Made by a program: the position numbers and the translations under genes. A stretch of 64,000 nucleotides of DNA. Origin: Gnetum montanum (taxonomy: Eukaryota; Streptophyta; Gnetopsida; Gnetales; Gnetaceae). Positions 22,060 to 34,130 of this stretch are shown in pieces. The DNA lies in the NCBI GenBank assembly GCA_015680685.1, contig MNCI01034697.1, positions 1,812,503-1,876,502 on the forward strand. Direction: 5' to 3'. Numbering within the stretch: the first letter of the stretch is position 1; each line of letters starts with the position of its first letter. The notes beneath the pieces are model-generated. The model ran no database searches, had not been told where the DNA came from, and was given only the letters and a program-made list of their open reading frames with translations.

Positions 22060-22985
22060 TGCTGGCGATGATTTATGTTCACCATTAACATATTTAGCAT
22101 CAATATTCAATACGATCATACTGCACCACAATCCAAGTGTTCAACTAGAAGAAGTCATCATCTTGACCAACGTAGGTGGCATGACACGCCTTGGGGCAAG
22201 ACCTGTTGTCGCACATAACAAGGTTACCACCATTACAACAGAGAAAGTAGACACCTTCCTCGTCCTTGAGAAGCGTTGTAGGCGAAGATGGTGATGAACA
22301 TGAAGAGATGACTGCAAGAGACCAACCCTAGTTTTGCTGAGTCATGGCCTTGGGCTTTCTACCACGTTTACAGGCATTTTTTTTGGCTATAGCATTTTTT
22401 GTATATTATCGCCCACAACCACAGGCATAGGCACAGGCATCGTGGAGGAGATAATCTGGACCTCTAGCTCGCTTTCCTACACTGTTGCTCCAGATTCAAG
22501 TTTCAGAGAACAAAAACAACATCAGGGCAACATCATGTGATGCTAATGTCAGAATCAGGGCATTATTTTGCTAAAAGCACCTTTTGGCTAGTGACAAGCA
22601 TCATCGGCAAACACGTCCAAGGTGGCATTCATGAGTACTGGATCAATGGCGGTGTGTACGGCTTCATGAATTGTTTTTTATACGACCATGTTGTTGTGAT
22701 AGCCCTGCCTCTGGCTTGTCGTTCTCATTTCAACAATGTTCAATGTTGTGGGTTGCCTACCTTTGCTTCCACTGTGTTCGGGCTCACATGTGATGCTCTT
22801 CATACCGTGCTCATTGACTACCACCTCCCTGACCTTGGCATTGGCAACTCCATGGTTTTCCCTAATATGAGTGCTTACATTGCCACTGTTGGCTCTAATT
22901 TTAATGGGTTCAACACCTCCTCCATCAAAGCCTATCTTTGTTGCTCAATAGATGTCCGACCTAATATATATGTTTTTTCTTTTAA
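22060..22985 (-). pseudogene. PHD-finger / AT-hook gene fragment (NERD- or C3H-type zinc-finger-like)
   Basis: Minus strand, in order: an open frame of about 80 codons (22918-22680, starting GVEPIKIRANSG); weaker frames; an AT-hook KRGRKPKAM (22349-22369); an acceptor-like CTCTTGCAG; and a PHD-type finger (22274-22145) reading CCNGGNLVMCDNRSCPKACH. This matches the plant PHD motif of the ...CxxC-DGG-LVLCD-CPKAYH type found in NERD and related CCCH/GYF/SWIB proteins that bind histone H3. A TAG follows the FF of the finger, and a one-base deletion shifts the next Trp-Asn-Cys-Gly. The SWIB and Plus-3 domains of the full family were not found. It is a captured or inserted fragment inside X and non-functional. 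Confidence 0.55.
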
Positions 22986-23388
22986 TCATTTTCAGACTTT
23001 GTTGGAGATACTCCACGTTTTTCATAGTGGCATTTCCCAAGGTATCAGCAGGGAAACATATTTCTCAGAAACTCATTGTTGTCCTTGAGCTCCATGTGAT
23101 CATGCTATAAGATTGAATATGGCAAAATAGGGACTTCACAAAAATTTGGCATGTCTCCATAAGCACCAAGGATTTCGTTCAAAATTAAGTGATTGAAACC
23201 CTCCACATCTTTCAAGCTACAATGGCTCCTCCATAAATTAGGTAGGTTCATTGCACCATATAGAAATGGTGCAAGAAAAGTCTTTTCATTTCAAAAATGT
23301 AGATTTTGTCATGGAAGTGTTCCTTGATAAAATGGTTCAGCCATCAAAATGTCCACCTGTTCCATGAAATGGCCAAAATGTGCCAACA
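22986..23388. other. Right end of insertion X
   Basis: No coding frame of note. The end reads AAAATGTGCCAACA, whose reverse complement TGTTGGCACATTTTGG looks like the start of a Copia-type LTR on the minus strand. It is followed by the CTACT target duplication (23389-23393). Confidence 0.55.
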
Positions 23389-23393
23389 CTACT

Positions 23394-25430
23394 ATTCATA
23401 ACCCTAGTGCTAATACCAATGGACACAAAGTATCTAAAAAAGGAACAAAGAAACATGACAAAGGTGGGCATTCTGATCACAATCGTGATCGAGGTAGGGA
23501 CCACCAAAGAGAAGGTAGTAGACACTATCATTGTGGTGATTCTCCTTCTTCTTCACCCTCTTCTTTCATGTCCAGACGTGGAAGTCAAAGACGAGACAAC
23601 CAAGACAGAGGACGAGAAAACTCTAGGGAATCACACCATAGAAGAAGGAAGAGTAGGGAACTACGTAGGCACCATAGACGCTATGAACGAGATGATCATG
23701 ATGAACCTCTACTCACCACGCGAAGCATGCTAGATATGACTGAGGCCATGAGAATTCCAACAAGGCACCAAAAAAATAGTAGGATCAAGAGGTTAGACAT
23801 GAATAACATCCCATAATTTGAAGGGGGATATAATGCTAATCCTCAAAATCACTTACAAGCATTTCATGATGTGTGTGCCTTGCAAAACATAGAAAATGAG
23901 TGGTAAAAACTCAAGTTGTTCTCATAGACACTAATAAAAGAAGTTGAAAGCTGGTACTGGTTCTTAGAATCGGAATCCATTCGTAGGTGGAGTACTATGT
24001 TAGAACAGTTCAACGATAAGTACCAAACGTACTCCTGGGTGTCTAACCTGCGAAAGCAAATCCAAGGATGGAAGCAAGGAAGTCATGAATCCTTTGATGC
24101 TGCCATGGGCCGCTATTATACATTATTACATCATTGTCCTGGCCATGGTTATTCGTAGCAGGATCAAATATGTCATCTCGTAGATGAGCTTAGGCATGAA
24201 ACTAGAAGAACCCTTAGGACTTATGCCCAAGGAAGGTTATCTGAGCTTAGGTTCCATCAAATTCACAGACTGCTAGAGTAAGTTGCTAAGGAAGAAGGTG
24301 AGCTACGAAAGAGAGAAAGTGTGGAAGAATATAGTTGAGATCCTTCCGTTCGAAAGAAGGGAGTAAGATTTTGTGAGGATGAGGAAGAGTCACCACTCGA
24401 AGAGATGGTGAATAGGAAAACCTTGCCTATTCAAAAGTTAGCATCAGAAGTATCGGCAAAGGTAGAACAAATGTGAGACTCCATTTATAATAGGTTTTAA
24501 ACTATTCTCAAAGTAGTAGAGGAGTCTAGAGAGCGAGGTAGTGATCTTGACAAAAGAAAAAAAGAGAAGCAAAAAATGCACATAACAAGGGTAAGTGTAA
24601 AGTTGCTATTATTGAAGAGATTGTGGACTTAGATACAGATGATTATAGTGGATGCAAGACATGTCAATATGACCATCCCAAGGGATGTTGCCCAGTGATC
24701 TTACATTTGCAAGAGTCTAGGGTGTATGCACTTAATCCACATTTAAACAAATGGCAAACATCCCAACGGTTACCTTATCCCCAAGGTAACCCAAGGTAGT
24801 TCCACCAACCTTCAACATATTATCCAAGTGGAACTCCACCACAACCGATTCAGAAACATCAGTAGTGGAAGCACCCACAATCATGTGGAATGCCACCGCC
24901 AAGGCAACAATATCCTTACTGGCAACCTGATCCATATGGATATTACGTGCAACATCCAATCTCTCCACGTGACTCTATTGGTCACATTGCTCTCCAACAT
25001 CACTACCAAGCCCATGAATACTATAGAACTCCCTCTCCTAGGGGTGACATTCCACAAGTATAACATCCTTCCAATCCAACCGCATCTATTCCACCAATAG
25101 CTCCATTACCACCTGCTACAGCAATGCAAGGTGAATTCCCTATTCAGCCATAGCAATGAAATGCCATAAGGGCTGTTAATCCTCAACCTACTATTGGTTT
25201 TGACAACCATACAAAGAAAAGATCTTTCTTCAGAACTAGCAATCCAACAAAGCCCTTGTAATCCCAAGTAGCTGAGTCTTTAAATGCCTTCATATCAACT
25301 CAAGCTTCAGAGCCCCCTTCAAACTTAACACCACATTCAACACATATGGCCATGTTGTTAACACATGCCATTACTGATTGGATCAAGGTTGGCCACCTTC
25401 CCAAGAAATTCTCTAATCCTGGAGTCCCCT
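23394..25430 (+). pseudogene. Element E gag, middle and C-terminal part
   Basis: Resumes after X with the same sequence order as B (from about 32090) and D (from about 43915): a His/Asp/Arg/Ser-rich segment (HNRDRGRDHQREGSRHYH), then the Gag core (23813-24250; ending near GRYYTLLHHCPGHGYS), a Glu-rich helical stretch with EEGELRKRESVEEYS, and a zinc-knuckle-like CxxCxxxHxxxxC (24655-24690; QYDHPKGCCP). A Pro/Gln-rich tail follows. Several TAG/TGA codons and at least one frameshift near 24580 break it. Confidence 0.8.
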
Positions 25431-25436
25431 AATATA

Positions 25437-27605
25437 CTTACAAATCACTAGGAATGAGCCATGCAAAGCTCTTTTGGATTCAGGTTCTAGTGTTAACCTA
25501 ATATCCCAAGAAATGTATAAGGCCTAGAACCTGCCTCCATTAAAAAAGAGCAATGTCCATTTAGAGTTAGCCGACCAGTCCATCACTATTCCCTTCGGAT
25601 TAGTGGAAGACATTGTTACCACTATTTGTGGGTGGTCATATCTGGCTAACTTCCTAGTGATACAAGTGAACAATAGTAAGGGGGACTTCCCAATCATAAT
25701 GGGAAGGGCATAACTAAGCACTATCGATGCACACCTAGGAATCTACTATATTTCCCTACAAATATCTAAGGAAAACACTTTCGAAAAGATCAAGAAGAAG
25801 GTCCCATTTATCGCATATAGTGACACAGGGTGCAATTACGTGCAAAGATCATGGGTTGTGCAAAGTTTAACATTTCCTGTATGTAATCAGTATGCACAAA
25901 CAATCAACATACAATAGTGCTTGTATGCAGTAGCCACATGACAAGAAGACACCTAGTGGCTGACAACTGATCAAGAAAGTAGCTCACTGATATGCATGGA
26001 ACTAACTGAGGGTTTGACTTACACTTACATAGATAGCATAGATGCATTAGAGCAAGTCCATCACCAAATTCCCAGTCCTAACTTAGAAAACATCAACTGG
26101 GGGAAGTTGGAAATTCCTAAAGCAATTTAAACAAGGGCCCCTAGAGCTAAAACCATTTCCCACCGATATGGAATACATGTTCCTTAAGAATGGAAAATTG
26201 GTAATCATCAACGCAAGACTTGCTTCGCAACAAAAAGAAAGTTTGCTCAATATAATAAAGTGGTCAAAAGCCTTTGCCTTGTCATATCCAGAATTAACTG
26301 GAATAGACCCTAGGATATGCCAACATAGGATTTACACTGACTCCTCCATGAAGCCTCGAAAAATACCTCAGAGGCAATTGAACCCAAAGTTGAAGCAAGT
26401 AGTGAAAGAAAAAATTGAACAGCTTCTAAAGGCTAGGTTCATATACCTCATTGCTGATAGAGAATGGGTTAGCCCCTTGGTAATCGTGCCTAAAAAGGGA
26501 GGCAAATGGAGAGTGTGAATAGATTTTAGGCTGATAAACATGGCAACATTTAAGGATCACTTTCTATTGCCATTTGTTAACCAAGTCTTAGACACCCTCA
26601 CAAGGCATCACTATTATAGTTTTCTAGATGGCTATAGTGGATACAACCAAATACAAATAGCCTGAGAAGACCAAGCCAAAACCATGTTCACTAGTCCTTG
26701 GGGAACGTTTACACATAAACAAATGTCGTTTGGCTTGTGCAATGCCCCTACCATGTTTCAACACTTAGTTCTAAGCATATTCCAGTAGCAAATAGGGAAT
26801 GGTGTGGAAGTCTTTATGGATGACTTCTCCACTTATGGAGCAAATTTTGATCAAGCCTTGGACTGATTAGAGCAAGTGCTAAAAAGATGTGTAGAGACTA
26901 ATCTAAGGCTCAACTAGCAAAAAATCCATTTAATGGTCTAAGAAGGCATAGTACTTGGGCATAAAATTGCACATGCAGGGATAGAGGTAGACCTTGAAAA
27001 AATCAAAGTCATCCAAGGAATTACTTGACAATTGAAAACTATCAAAGACATTCAATCATTCCTTGGACACACTAGCTACTATAGGAGATTCATTGAGAAC
27101 TTTTCAAAGGTTGCCAAACCATTGGTAGAATTGACGAAAAAGGACATACCCTTCGAATGGACCAAGGAATGCGAACTCACTTTCCAAACTCTAAAACAGA
27201 AGCTGGTAGAAATACCCATTCTATAAGCTCTTGACTGGTCCAAACCATTCCATGTCATGACTAATGCATCCAACTATGCCTTAGGAGCCATGCTTACATA
27301 GTTAGATGACTAGAAACACCCTTATTACATCCACGGTGCAAGTAAAAGTATAGCTGGTGCACAACTTAACTATACTACTACAGAAAAAGAATTAATGGTT
27401 GTAGTGTTTGCACTAGAAAAATTTAGACACTATGTATTGGGGTACAAAGTATTTATACACACTGATCATAGTGCAATCCAGTTCCTCATGAATAAGCCAA
27501 TGGTAAGCCCCCATATTATACAATGGCTAGTAATCCTACAAGAGTTTGATTTGACAATGATTGATCGTAAGGGCACCGAGAATGTAGTTGCCGATCATTT
27601 TTCCT
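25437..27605 (+). pseudogene. Element E protease, RT and RNase H, truncated
   Basis: Protease with LLDSGSSVNLIS (about 25474-25510). RT: a PELTGIDPRICQHRIY start (26298-26345), WVSPLVIVPKKGGKW (26467-26511), FLDGYSGYNQI, FGLCNAP, and FMDDFSTYG (26810-26840) as the YxDD-box variant typical of the Athila lineage. RNase H starts at about 27250 with MTNAS where B has MIDAS, so the first catalytic Asp is lost; TEKEL and TDHS remain. The frame ends at NVVADH at about 27600, where sequence switches to element C on the other strand. Many nonsense codons (for example after 26515, 26664, 26787 and 27223). No integrase and no 3' LTR remain. Confidence 0.85.
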
Positions 27606-29100
27606 TTCACAACACCTCTTCTTACCACTTCATCTTGACATATTTGATAGAGATATGGTTCATTCCAAATATACTTTAAGATACTTCTTATAAAGGACTT
27701 CTTTTCTTCATTGCTCCATTGAGTTAGCATTCTTCTTATGGCTAAGTAGTTTGCTATATCTAAGAACCACATATTCTTTTTTACTAAAAGAGTTGTTCAT
27801 TAAAAAATTTATCATTAAACAATTCTCTTGTACTATTTTCCTCTATAGTTTTCAATCTATAAAGGTTATCTATCACAACATTTTCTATTCCCTTTTTATC
27901 TAGAATATCAAGGTCAAACTTTTGGAGTAGAAGACACCACCTCATAATCCTAGAATTTTCTATTTTTTGTTGGCTAGGAATTTTATGGTTGAATGATCAA
28001 TTTATATCCTATTTTTATATCCTATTAAATAGTATGTAAACTTATCCAAAGCATATACAATTGCTAAACGTTATTTCTCTATAGTTATATAGTTTACTTG
28101 AGCTTGATCTAAACTTTCGGAAACATAGTAAATTACTCTTTGTTTATTTTCTATGTGTTAATTTAGAATTGTCCCAATAGCTATAACATCACACATTAAG
28201 TCAAAATGAAAAGTCCTAATTAGGTGAATTAAGCACTAGATTAGTACTTACTCTTTCCTTAAGTTTAGAGAATACTTTTTGGCAATCTTCAATCCATGTG
28301 AAGGAAAGATCTTTCTCTAGAAGTTTATAAAGAGTTTTAGCAATTTTTAAAAAATCCTTAATGAACCATCTATAATATCCAACATGATCTAGGAAAGATT
28401 GAAGTTCTCTTAAATTTTTTGGGGATAGAAGTGAAGAGATCAGATTTACTTTTCATCATCCATTTTAATTCTTTCCTTAAAGATTACATGCCCTAAAACT
28501 ACACTACTTGTTACCATCAAATGACTCTTTTCCCAACTTAATTTAAATTTTTCTCTATACATCTATCCAAGATAGATTCTAATCAATCTAACATGTGTTC
28601 ATAAGTATCTTCATATAATGAAAAATCATCCATAAATACCTCTACAGATTCTTCTAACATGTTGGAAAAGATGGATATAATTTCTCTCTAAAGGTAGCAA
28701 GTGCATTACAAAGACCAAAAGGCATTCTTCTATAGGCAAAGGTACTATATGGACAAGTGAAAGCTATTTTATGTTGATGTTCTATTGTAATGGTCACTTT
28801 ATCATAACCACTAAACCTATCCAAAAAACAATAATACTCATGCCCTTCTAATCTTTCCAAGATTTGATCTATATAAGGTTGAGGAAATTGATCCTTTTTA
28901 GTGCTTCGATTAACTTTTCTATAATGTATACAAACTTGAGATTTTCCTATCTTTTTGGATACTACTATGATGGGGCTCACTCATTCATTGTCAATTATTG
29001 GATAAATGATTCCTTGCTTCCAAAGTTTAGAAATTTCACCTTTAACAATTTGCTTCAAGATTGGATTGATTCATCTAATAAGAATTCTAACTAGTTTAAC
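27606..29100 (-). pseudogene. Element C RT, RNase H and integrase start
   Basis: Minus strand, C to N: 27606-27772 encodes WFLDIANYLAIRRML and RRGV, the start of an Athila-type integrase zinc-finger region. 27850-28400 is an RNase H with many stops (ENVVIDNLYRL; SFLDHVGYYRWFI connecting from RT). 28654-28980 is the RT core with IGKSQVCIHYRKVN, DRFSGYDKVTI and RRMPFGLCNA. The stretch 28400-28650 that should hold the FxDD box is badly decayed. It meets element E head-on at about 27605. Confidence 0.7.
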
Positions 29101-29580
29101 ATTGTCTTCTAGATAAATATGATGTTGACATATGTTGGGTAAAATTGCCTAGTGGAGATCCTCATAGCTCCATGAAAATGCCTTGGATTTTATTTTTAAA
29201 ACCTCAATTAATTTCATTTCTTGATTATTGGACAACTAAGAGTTTATTATTAATGATTTATTCTCATCAAGAAAAATATACTTAAGAGTGTTAGATAGTT
29301 CCCAAAGTTCTAAATATTTTCCAATTAGTGATTCAATAGTATCCATAATGCTTCCTAATCCCAAATTCAAGATCTAATCCAATAAATTTTGTTGTTCTCT
29401 TGTGGAAGAATCTATGGGTTGCTCCTCAAAATTATTGACTACTAATATTTTATTGTCCATAGCCATGGTAGATGTTGTTATTGTATAAAGCATCCTAGGT
29501 TCTTTAATATTTTGATTTATTCTATCCTCCTTTTCTTTATCAAATATATTAAGTGTAAAGGTAAGATTGAAAAAGGTTAA

Positions 29581-30009
29581 TTAGAGTTGTCCTGATCTAT
29601 AATTGATTATTGCATCAACTATTACTAACCAAGGTCTTCCTAGGATAATTGGGAAACAATCTAGATCTTTTACTTCTAACACAACAAAATCCACAGGGTA
29701 CTTTCCTTTTTCTACTTCCACTATTAAATCTTTTACTACTCCTATAAGTTTAACAGTTGAGCGATCTACTAAGGAGATTGGCATGTTTACTTTCCTAATA
29801 TTTTCCAGGTTGAGTATCTTAGCCATTGTATGTGGCATGATATTAATGCTAGCACATAGATCTAATAAGGCATTTTTTATACTGTTTCCATTAATTTTTA
29901 TAGAAATGGTTGAAACTCCTAGATCTTGGTATTCTGGAATTTCATGACTTTTTATAAGTTGAGACAAGTTATCAATCAAATATACATGTCTAGGGATATT
30001 TTCTTTCAT
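29581..30009 (-). pseudogene. Element C aspartic protease
   Basis: An open 142-codon frame with NALLDLCASINIMP, where Athila proteases have ALLDLGASVN; the active-site Gly has become Cys. It ends with IILGRPWL, the conserved second half of the protease. It sits between the gag tail and RT of element C in the expected order. The gap 29100-29580 is linker with no convincing frame. Confidence 0.75.
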
Positions 30010-30627
30010 TTTTTGTACATAATTCCCTCAAATTTTTGGAATAAATTAGTGTATACTTTACAGCTTGCTCAAGGAAAATATGTAAATATAATTCTTTAAA
30101 CATTTCTCTATATGTGCCTTAGTGGAAAATTCTTCTTACAACATTCTAGGGAATGATGGTGCATTTATCCTCCTATTTAAGGATAAGGGAGATGTCTAAG
30201 GCTATTCTCCTACATTTATTGGTTCTTTACATCCTTTCTTATTTAATACAAGTGTTTCATGTGATTGATCCTCTCTTTATGCCTCTTCAACTTTATCTTT
30301 AAAGTTAACTTTCTTAATAGCCTTAGGTTCAATGGTTTTTCCACTTCTTGTAGTGACAGAATGTAATTTCTCTTTGCCTTTCCTTTGATTTCTAGGGTTT
30401 GGTTCAAGCTAAGAAGGTAAATCACTTTTAGTTAAGTCTTGAAACCTTCTTCTAGTTTTGGCTACAAATTGTCTATTCTCCTTTATGAAAGTTGTTAAAC
30501 TTTGAGTTAAGAAATCTAATCATTCTTTAACTAGACTCTAAAAGGGTTTATAATCATTTTGATAAATTAGTATTTTATTTTGGTAAAATGGTCTTGGTTG
30601 AAATGGTGAAGGGGATTGATTTCTTAT
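30010..30627 (-). pseudogene. Element C gag tail / gag-protease linker
   Basis: Low-complexity Lys/Leu/Asn-rich frames (for example 30243-30425) between the protease and the point where element B is inserted (TTGTT at 30628-30632). No zinc knuckle could be recognised. Coding character is weak; the call rests on position within C. Confidence 0.4.
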
Positions 30628-30632
30628 TTGTT

Positions 30633-31435
30633 TGATGGGACGCGATATCGCATGGGCCGCGATATCGTGTCTTTCCCCACGATATCGTGGTCTGCCACCA
30701 GTTCTATAAATAAGAGGCAGCTCTCCCTTGTTTCTCCATCTAGATCTAGACCTTAGCCAAACTCTTGTCATTTTTCCATTCCAGAGTTAGAATAATTTCC
30801 ATGTGCTTGCAGTAGGAGTCCCAAAGTGAACAGATCTTTATTCGATCAATTCTGTACCTAAGCACACGATTGTGTACGACAATAAATACAAAATTTTGGA
30901 TAAACCTTGTAGTTCATGGACTAAGCTAAATAGGACTTTAATTATTGTTAATTATTTTTAATTGTTTAAATGATTTCTTAAGGAATTAATCTCTCTCAGC
31001 CCTCAACTCTCATAGTTAAGTGCATTTAGTACAACCACTTCGAGCACGTGCGTTACGCTTAGTAATCCTAGTAACGAATAGTGTTTGGTAATCCCAATAG
31101 CATTGCATTGGTTCAGGGTGTGAGATGGTAAGTGGGAACAAATACTAATGCTAGGTTAATTAAGTCTTAGTTAGTTAAAGTTAGTTAATTAGTCTCTTCG
31201 CCCTTTTTCCTCTTAGCATAGACAATCAAAACATAAAAGATATAAAAATCACATGCCTCAAGCCTACTTAACCATACAACCGTGACAAATACAAGTAAGC
31301 TTGGGAGGACAATAATTGATTAACCTTAGATGTTCCATAAGGCGTGTAGGCACTTAGTCTGTGGAGTTCGATCGGATCATGCGTGTAACACTCATATTCA
31401 TATGGTTGAGTGTATGGGTACGTTGCCACTCATCA
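30633..31435 (+). repeat. 5' LTR of element B
   Basis: Starts TGATGGGACGCGATATCGC, ends CCACTCATCA. Three or four CGATATCG-like palindromes lie directly upstream of the TATA box (30705-30712). A poly(A)-like AATAAA follows at about 30882. The primer site TTGGCACCGTTTCCAATGAC begins at 31436. Confidence 0.9.
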
Positions 31436-31453
31436 TTGGCACCGTTTCCAATG
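31436..31453 (+). other. Primer binding site of element B
   Basis: TTGGCACCGTTTCCAATG: the first half matches the tRNA-Asp-complementary TGGCGCCGTTGCC pattern and the second half is decayed. It is immediately adjacent to the LTR end. Confidence 0.65.
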
Positions 31454-31580
31454 ACTAAGTTATTTGTGTGCTAAGTAGAACATAGGAAATCATCCACATT
31501 GTTGGGAAGCTTAAACGAACCCTTAGGGTTAATCAGAAGAAAATTTAAACAATGGTCAATAACACACCCACAAGATAACA

Positions 31581-34104
31581 ATGTCTTCTTCTTCTCATAA
31601 AATCACTTCACCACCTAGGGATCACACAAGAGACAGTCGGCGGCACAACATACATAACCGAGAACTGCCAGTTCCTCAACAGTACTGGGTGGTATATACT
31701 CATCCTGATGAGTATATACCCAATTTTACTTTTATCCTCCATTAAGATGAACAACTACGTTGGCGAGATTTGTAAGGTAACATAGTGTTACCCTCAGATC
31801 ATGCAGTCCCTAACATGTTCCTTCTTGCTCTTGCACAGATATGCATGACATAACTATATGTTGAATACATTGCATGTGATTACAACATAAGGGATTACCA
31901 TCCCACAGCAGTGCAATGTTTAAGGGACTCGTGGCAGGAGAGCCACCATACATTGTTGAAGGGAAAAGGGGTCCCACACATCCTAAGTGAAATTGGAGAT
32001 GGTGAACCAGTTATAACAGGTTCTCCATCAAATGATGTTCCTACTCCTAACAATGGTGAGGAGGTGGGGTATCAGAACCTACACTCCATGATTCACAATC
32101 CTAGTTCTGATCCCCATGAACACCAAGTGTTCAATGAGGGAACACAAACACATGACAAGGACGGGCATTCGGATCATCATTACGATCAGGGCCATAACCA
32201 CTGAAGAGAAGGTAAGAAACATCATCATGGTGATGGTTCCCCTTCTTCTTCACCTTCATCGCATCATTCACCCTCTCCTTCCACATCAAGATGCAGTCAC
32301 AAAGAGCACAACCGTTAGGATAAGGGTAAGCAAGATAAGAACCCTCAATGAGAGAGTCGAGAGAGAGGACAAGGGCATTCGAGAGAATCAAGGCATGGTA
32401 CAAGGGAAAGTAGGGAACCACGTAGGCATCACAGATGTCATGAGAGAGATGACCATGACAAACCCCTACTAGCAACCTAGAGTATGTTAGACATTACAGA
32501 GGTAGTTAGAATACCTACAAGGCACCAAAAAGACAGTCAAATCAAGAGACTAGACATGACTAATATCCCATGATTTGAGGGGGGATACAATGCTAATCTG
32601 CAAAATCACTTACAGGCATTCCATGATGCCTACACCTTGCAGAATATTGAAAACGAGTGGTAGGAGTTAAAGTTGTTTCCTAGGAAACTCATAAAAGAAG
32701 TAGAAAGTTGATACCAGTCTTTAGAGCCGAAATCCATTAGAAGGTGGAGTAAGATGCTAGAACTATTTAATGATAAATATCAGATGTACTCCAGAGTGTC
32801 CAACTTGCATAAGTAGATCCAATGATGGAAGCAGGGTAATCATGAACCCTTGGATGCTACCATGGGCCGATAATTATGCATTGCTACATCGTTGCCCAGG
32901 CCATGGCTACGCATAACGAGATAAACTCCATCACCTTGTAGATGGGCTAAGACACGAAACTAGGAGAACCCTTGGAAAATATGCCCAAGGGAGATTATCA
33001 GAACTTAGGTCCCATGAAGTTCATAAATTGTTGGAGCAAGTAGCTAAAGAAGAAGGGGAGCTACAGAAAAGAGAAAGCATGGAAGAGTATAACCGTGATC
33101 CTTCCCTCCAAAAGAGGGGAGTAAGATTTTGTGAGGAAGAGGATGAGTCACCACTCGAGGAGTTGGTGAATAGAAAAACCTTGCCGCTTCAAAAGTTAAC
33201 AACCGAAGTGTCGGCAAAGGTAGATCAAATCAGGGACTTCTTAGACAATAGATTCGAAATGGTTTTAAAAATTGTAGAGAAGTCTAAGGAGCAAAGTAGT
33301 GACCATGATAAGAAAAAGAGAAGAGATTCAGACCATTCATGTAACAAGGGTCGGGGAAAAATGACTGTCACCGATGAGGTTGTGGATTCAGATACAAACA
33401 ATGATGGTGGGATGTTGCCAAATAATTTCACATCTACAGGAGTCTAGGGTGTGTGCACTCAACCCAAGACTTAACAAACGGCAAGCACCCTGAAGGTTAC
33501 CTTATCCCCAAGGTAACCCAAGACAGTTCAACCAACCGTTAACATATTATCCAAGTGGAACTCTACCACAACCTATCAAGCAACACTAGCAGTGACAATA
33601 CCCATAGTCATGGGGGATGCCACCACCGAGGCAACAATACCCTTACTAGCAACCAGATCCATATGGCTATTATGTGCAACAGCCAATTTCTCTAAGTGAC
33701 TTTATCAGTTACATGACCCCGAAATGGCACTACCCAGTTCGAGAGTATTTTAAGACACCCTCTCCTAGAAGGGACACTCCACATGCATATCATCATCCAA
33801 ATCCATCCACACCTCTTACATCGGTAACTCCACCACCAACTGCTCCCACAATGCAAAGGGTATTTCCCACTCAACCACAACAACCCAATGTCACAAGGGC
33901 TTCAAATCCTCAATTCTCAGTTGGTTCTAACAATCTTATGCCAAAAGGACCTTTCTTTAGAACCAACAATCCAACTAAGCCCTCACCCTCACAAGCGGTT
34001 GAACATCTAAACACCTCCATACCAAATAAAGTTTCGGGACCTTCTTTGACCCAAAAATTGAGCTCAACGCACACGGTTATGTTAACACATACCGTCACAT
34101 ACTA
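31581..34104 (+). pseudogene. Element B gag
   Basis: ATG at 31581 (MSSSSHKITSPPRD). Follows E and D: N-terminal domain with HPDEYIPNFTF and LYVEYIACDYN; a His/Asp/Ser-rich segment (about 32090-32330); the Gag core from about 32590 (LQAFHDAYTLQNIENEW, LFNDKYQMYS, GRYYALLHRCPGHGY); the acidic/basic helical part 33028-33420; and a Pro/Thr-rich tail to 34104. The zinc knuckle seen in E and D is lost here: DNDGG runs directly on without the CEIC stretch. Stops: for example TAA at 31735, TGA at 32203 and TAG at 32662. Confidence 0.85.
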
Positions 34105-34130
34105 GATTAAGGTGGGCCACCTTCCCAAGA

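Larger units (their letters stand above)
1971..23388. mobile_element. Insertion X: TGTTGG...CCAACA element or solo LTR, host of element A
   Basis: E's gag is cut exactly by this segment: CTACT stands at 1966-1970 and again at 23389-23393, and E is continuous if X and one CTACT are removed. X begins TGTTGGTGACC and ends ATGTGCCAACA, the TG...CA termini with short inverted repeats typical of Copia-type LTRs. Without element A, X is about 3.08 kb. I find no internal direct repeat that would make two LTRs, so it may be a large solo LTR read on the minus strand, with a TATA box near 21283-21290. It contains a PHD-finger gene fragment (22060-22985). Confidence 0.7.

Noticed and set aside
22334-23088. 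Plus-strand frames of 68 and 183 codons as a possible membrane protein gene
   Set aside because: They lie opposite the PHD/AT-hook fragment, which has recognisable motifs on the minus strand; the plus-strand translation has none.
23337-23733. Alternative frames (23380-23733 plus, 23337-23531 minus) over the gag of element E
   Set aside because: The frame 23349-23816 matches B and D Gag; the others are shadows of it.
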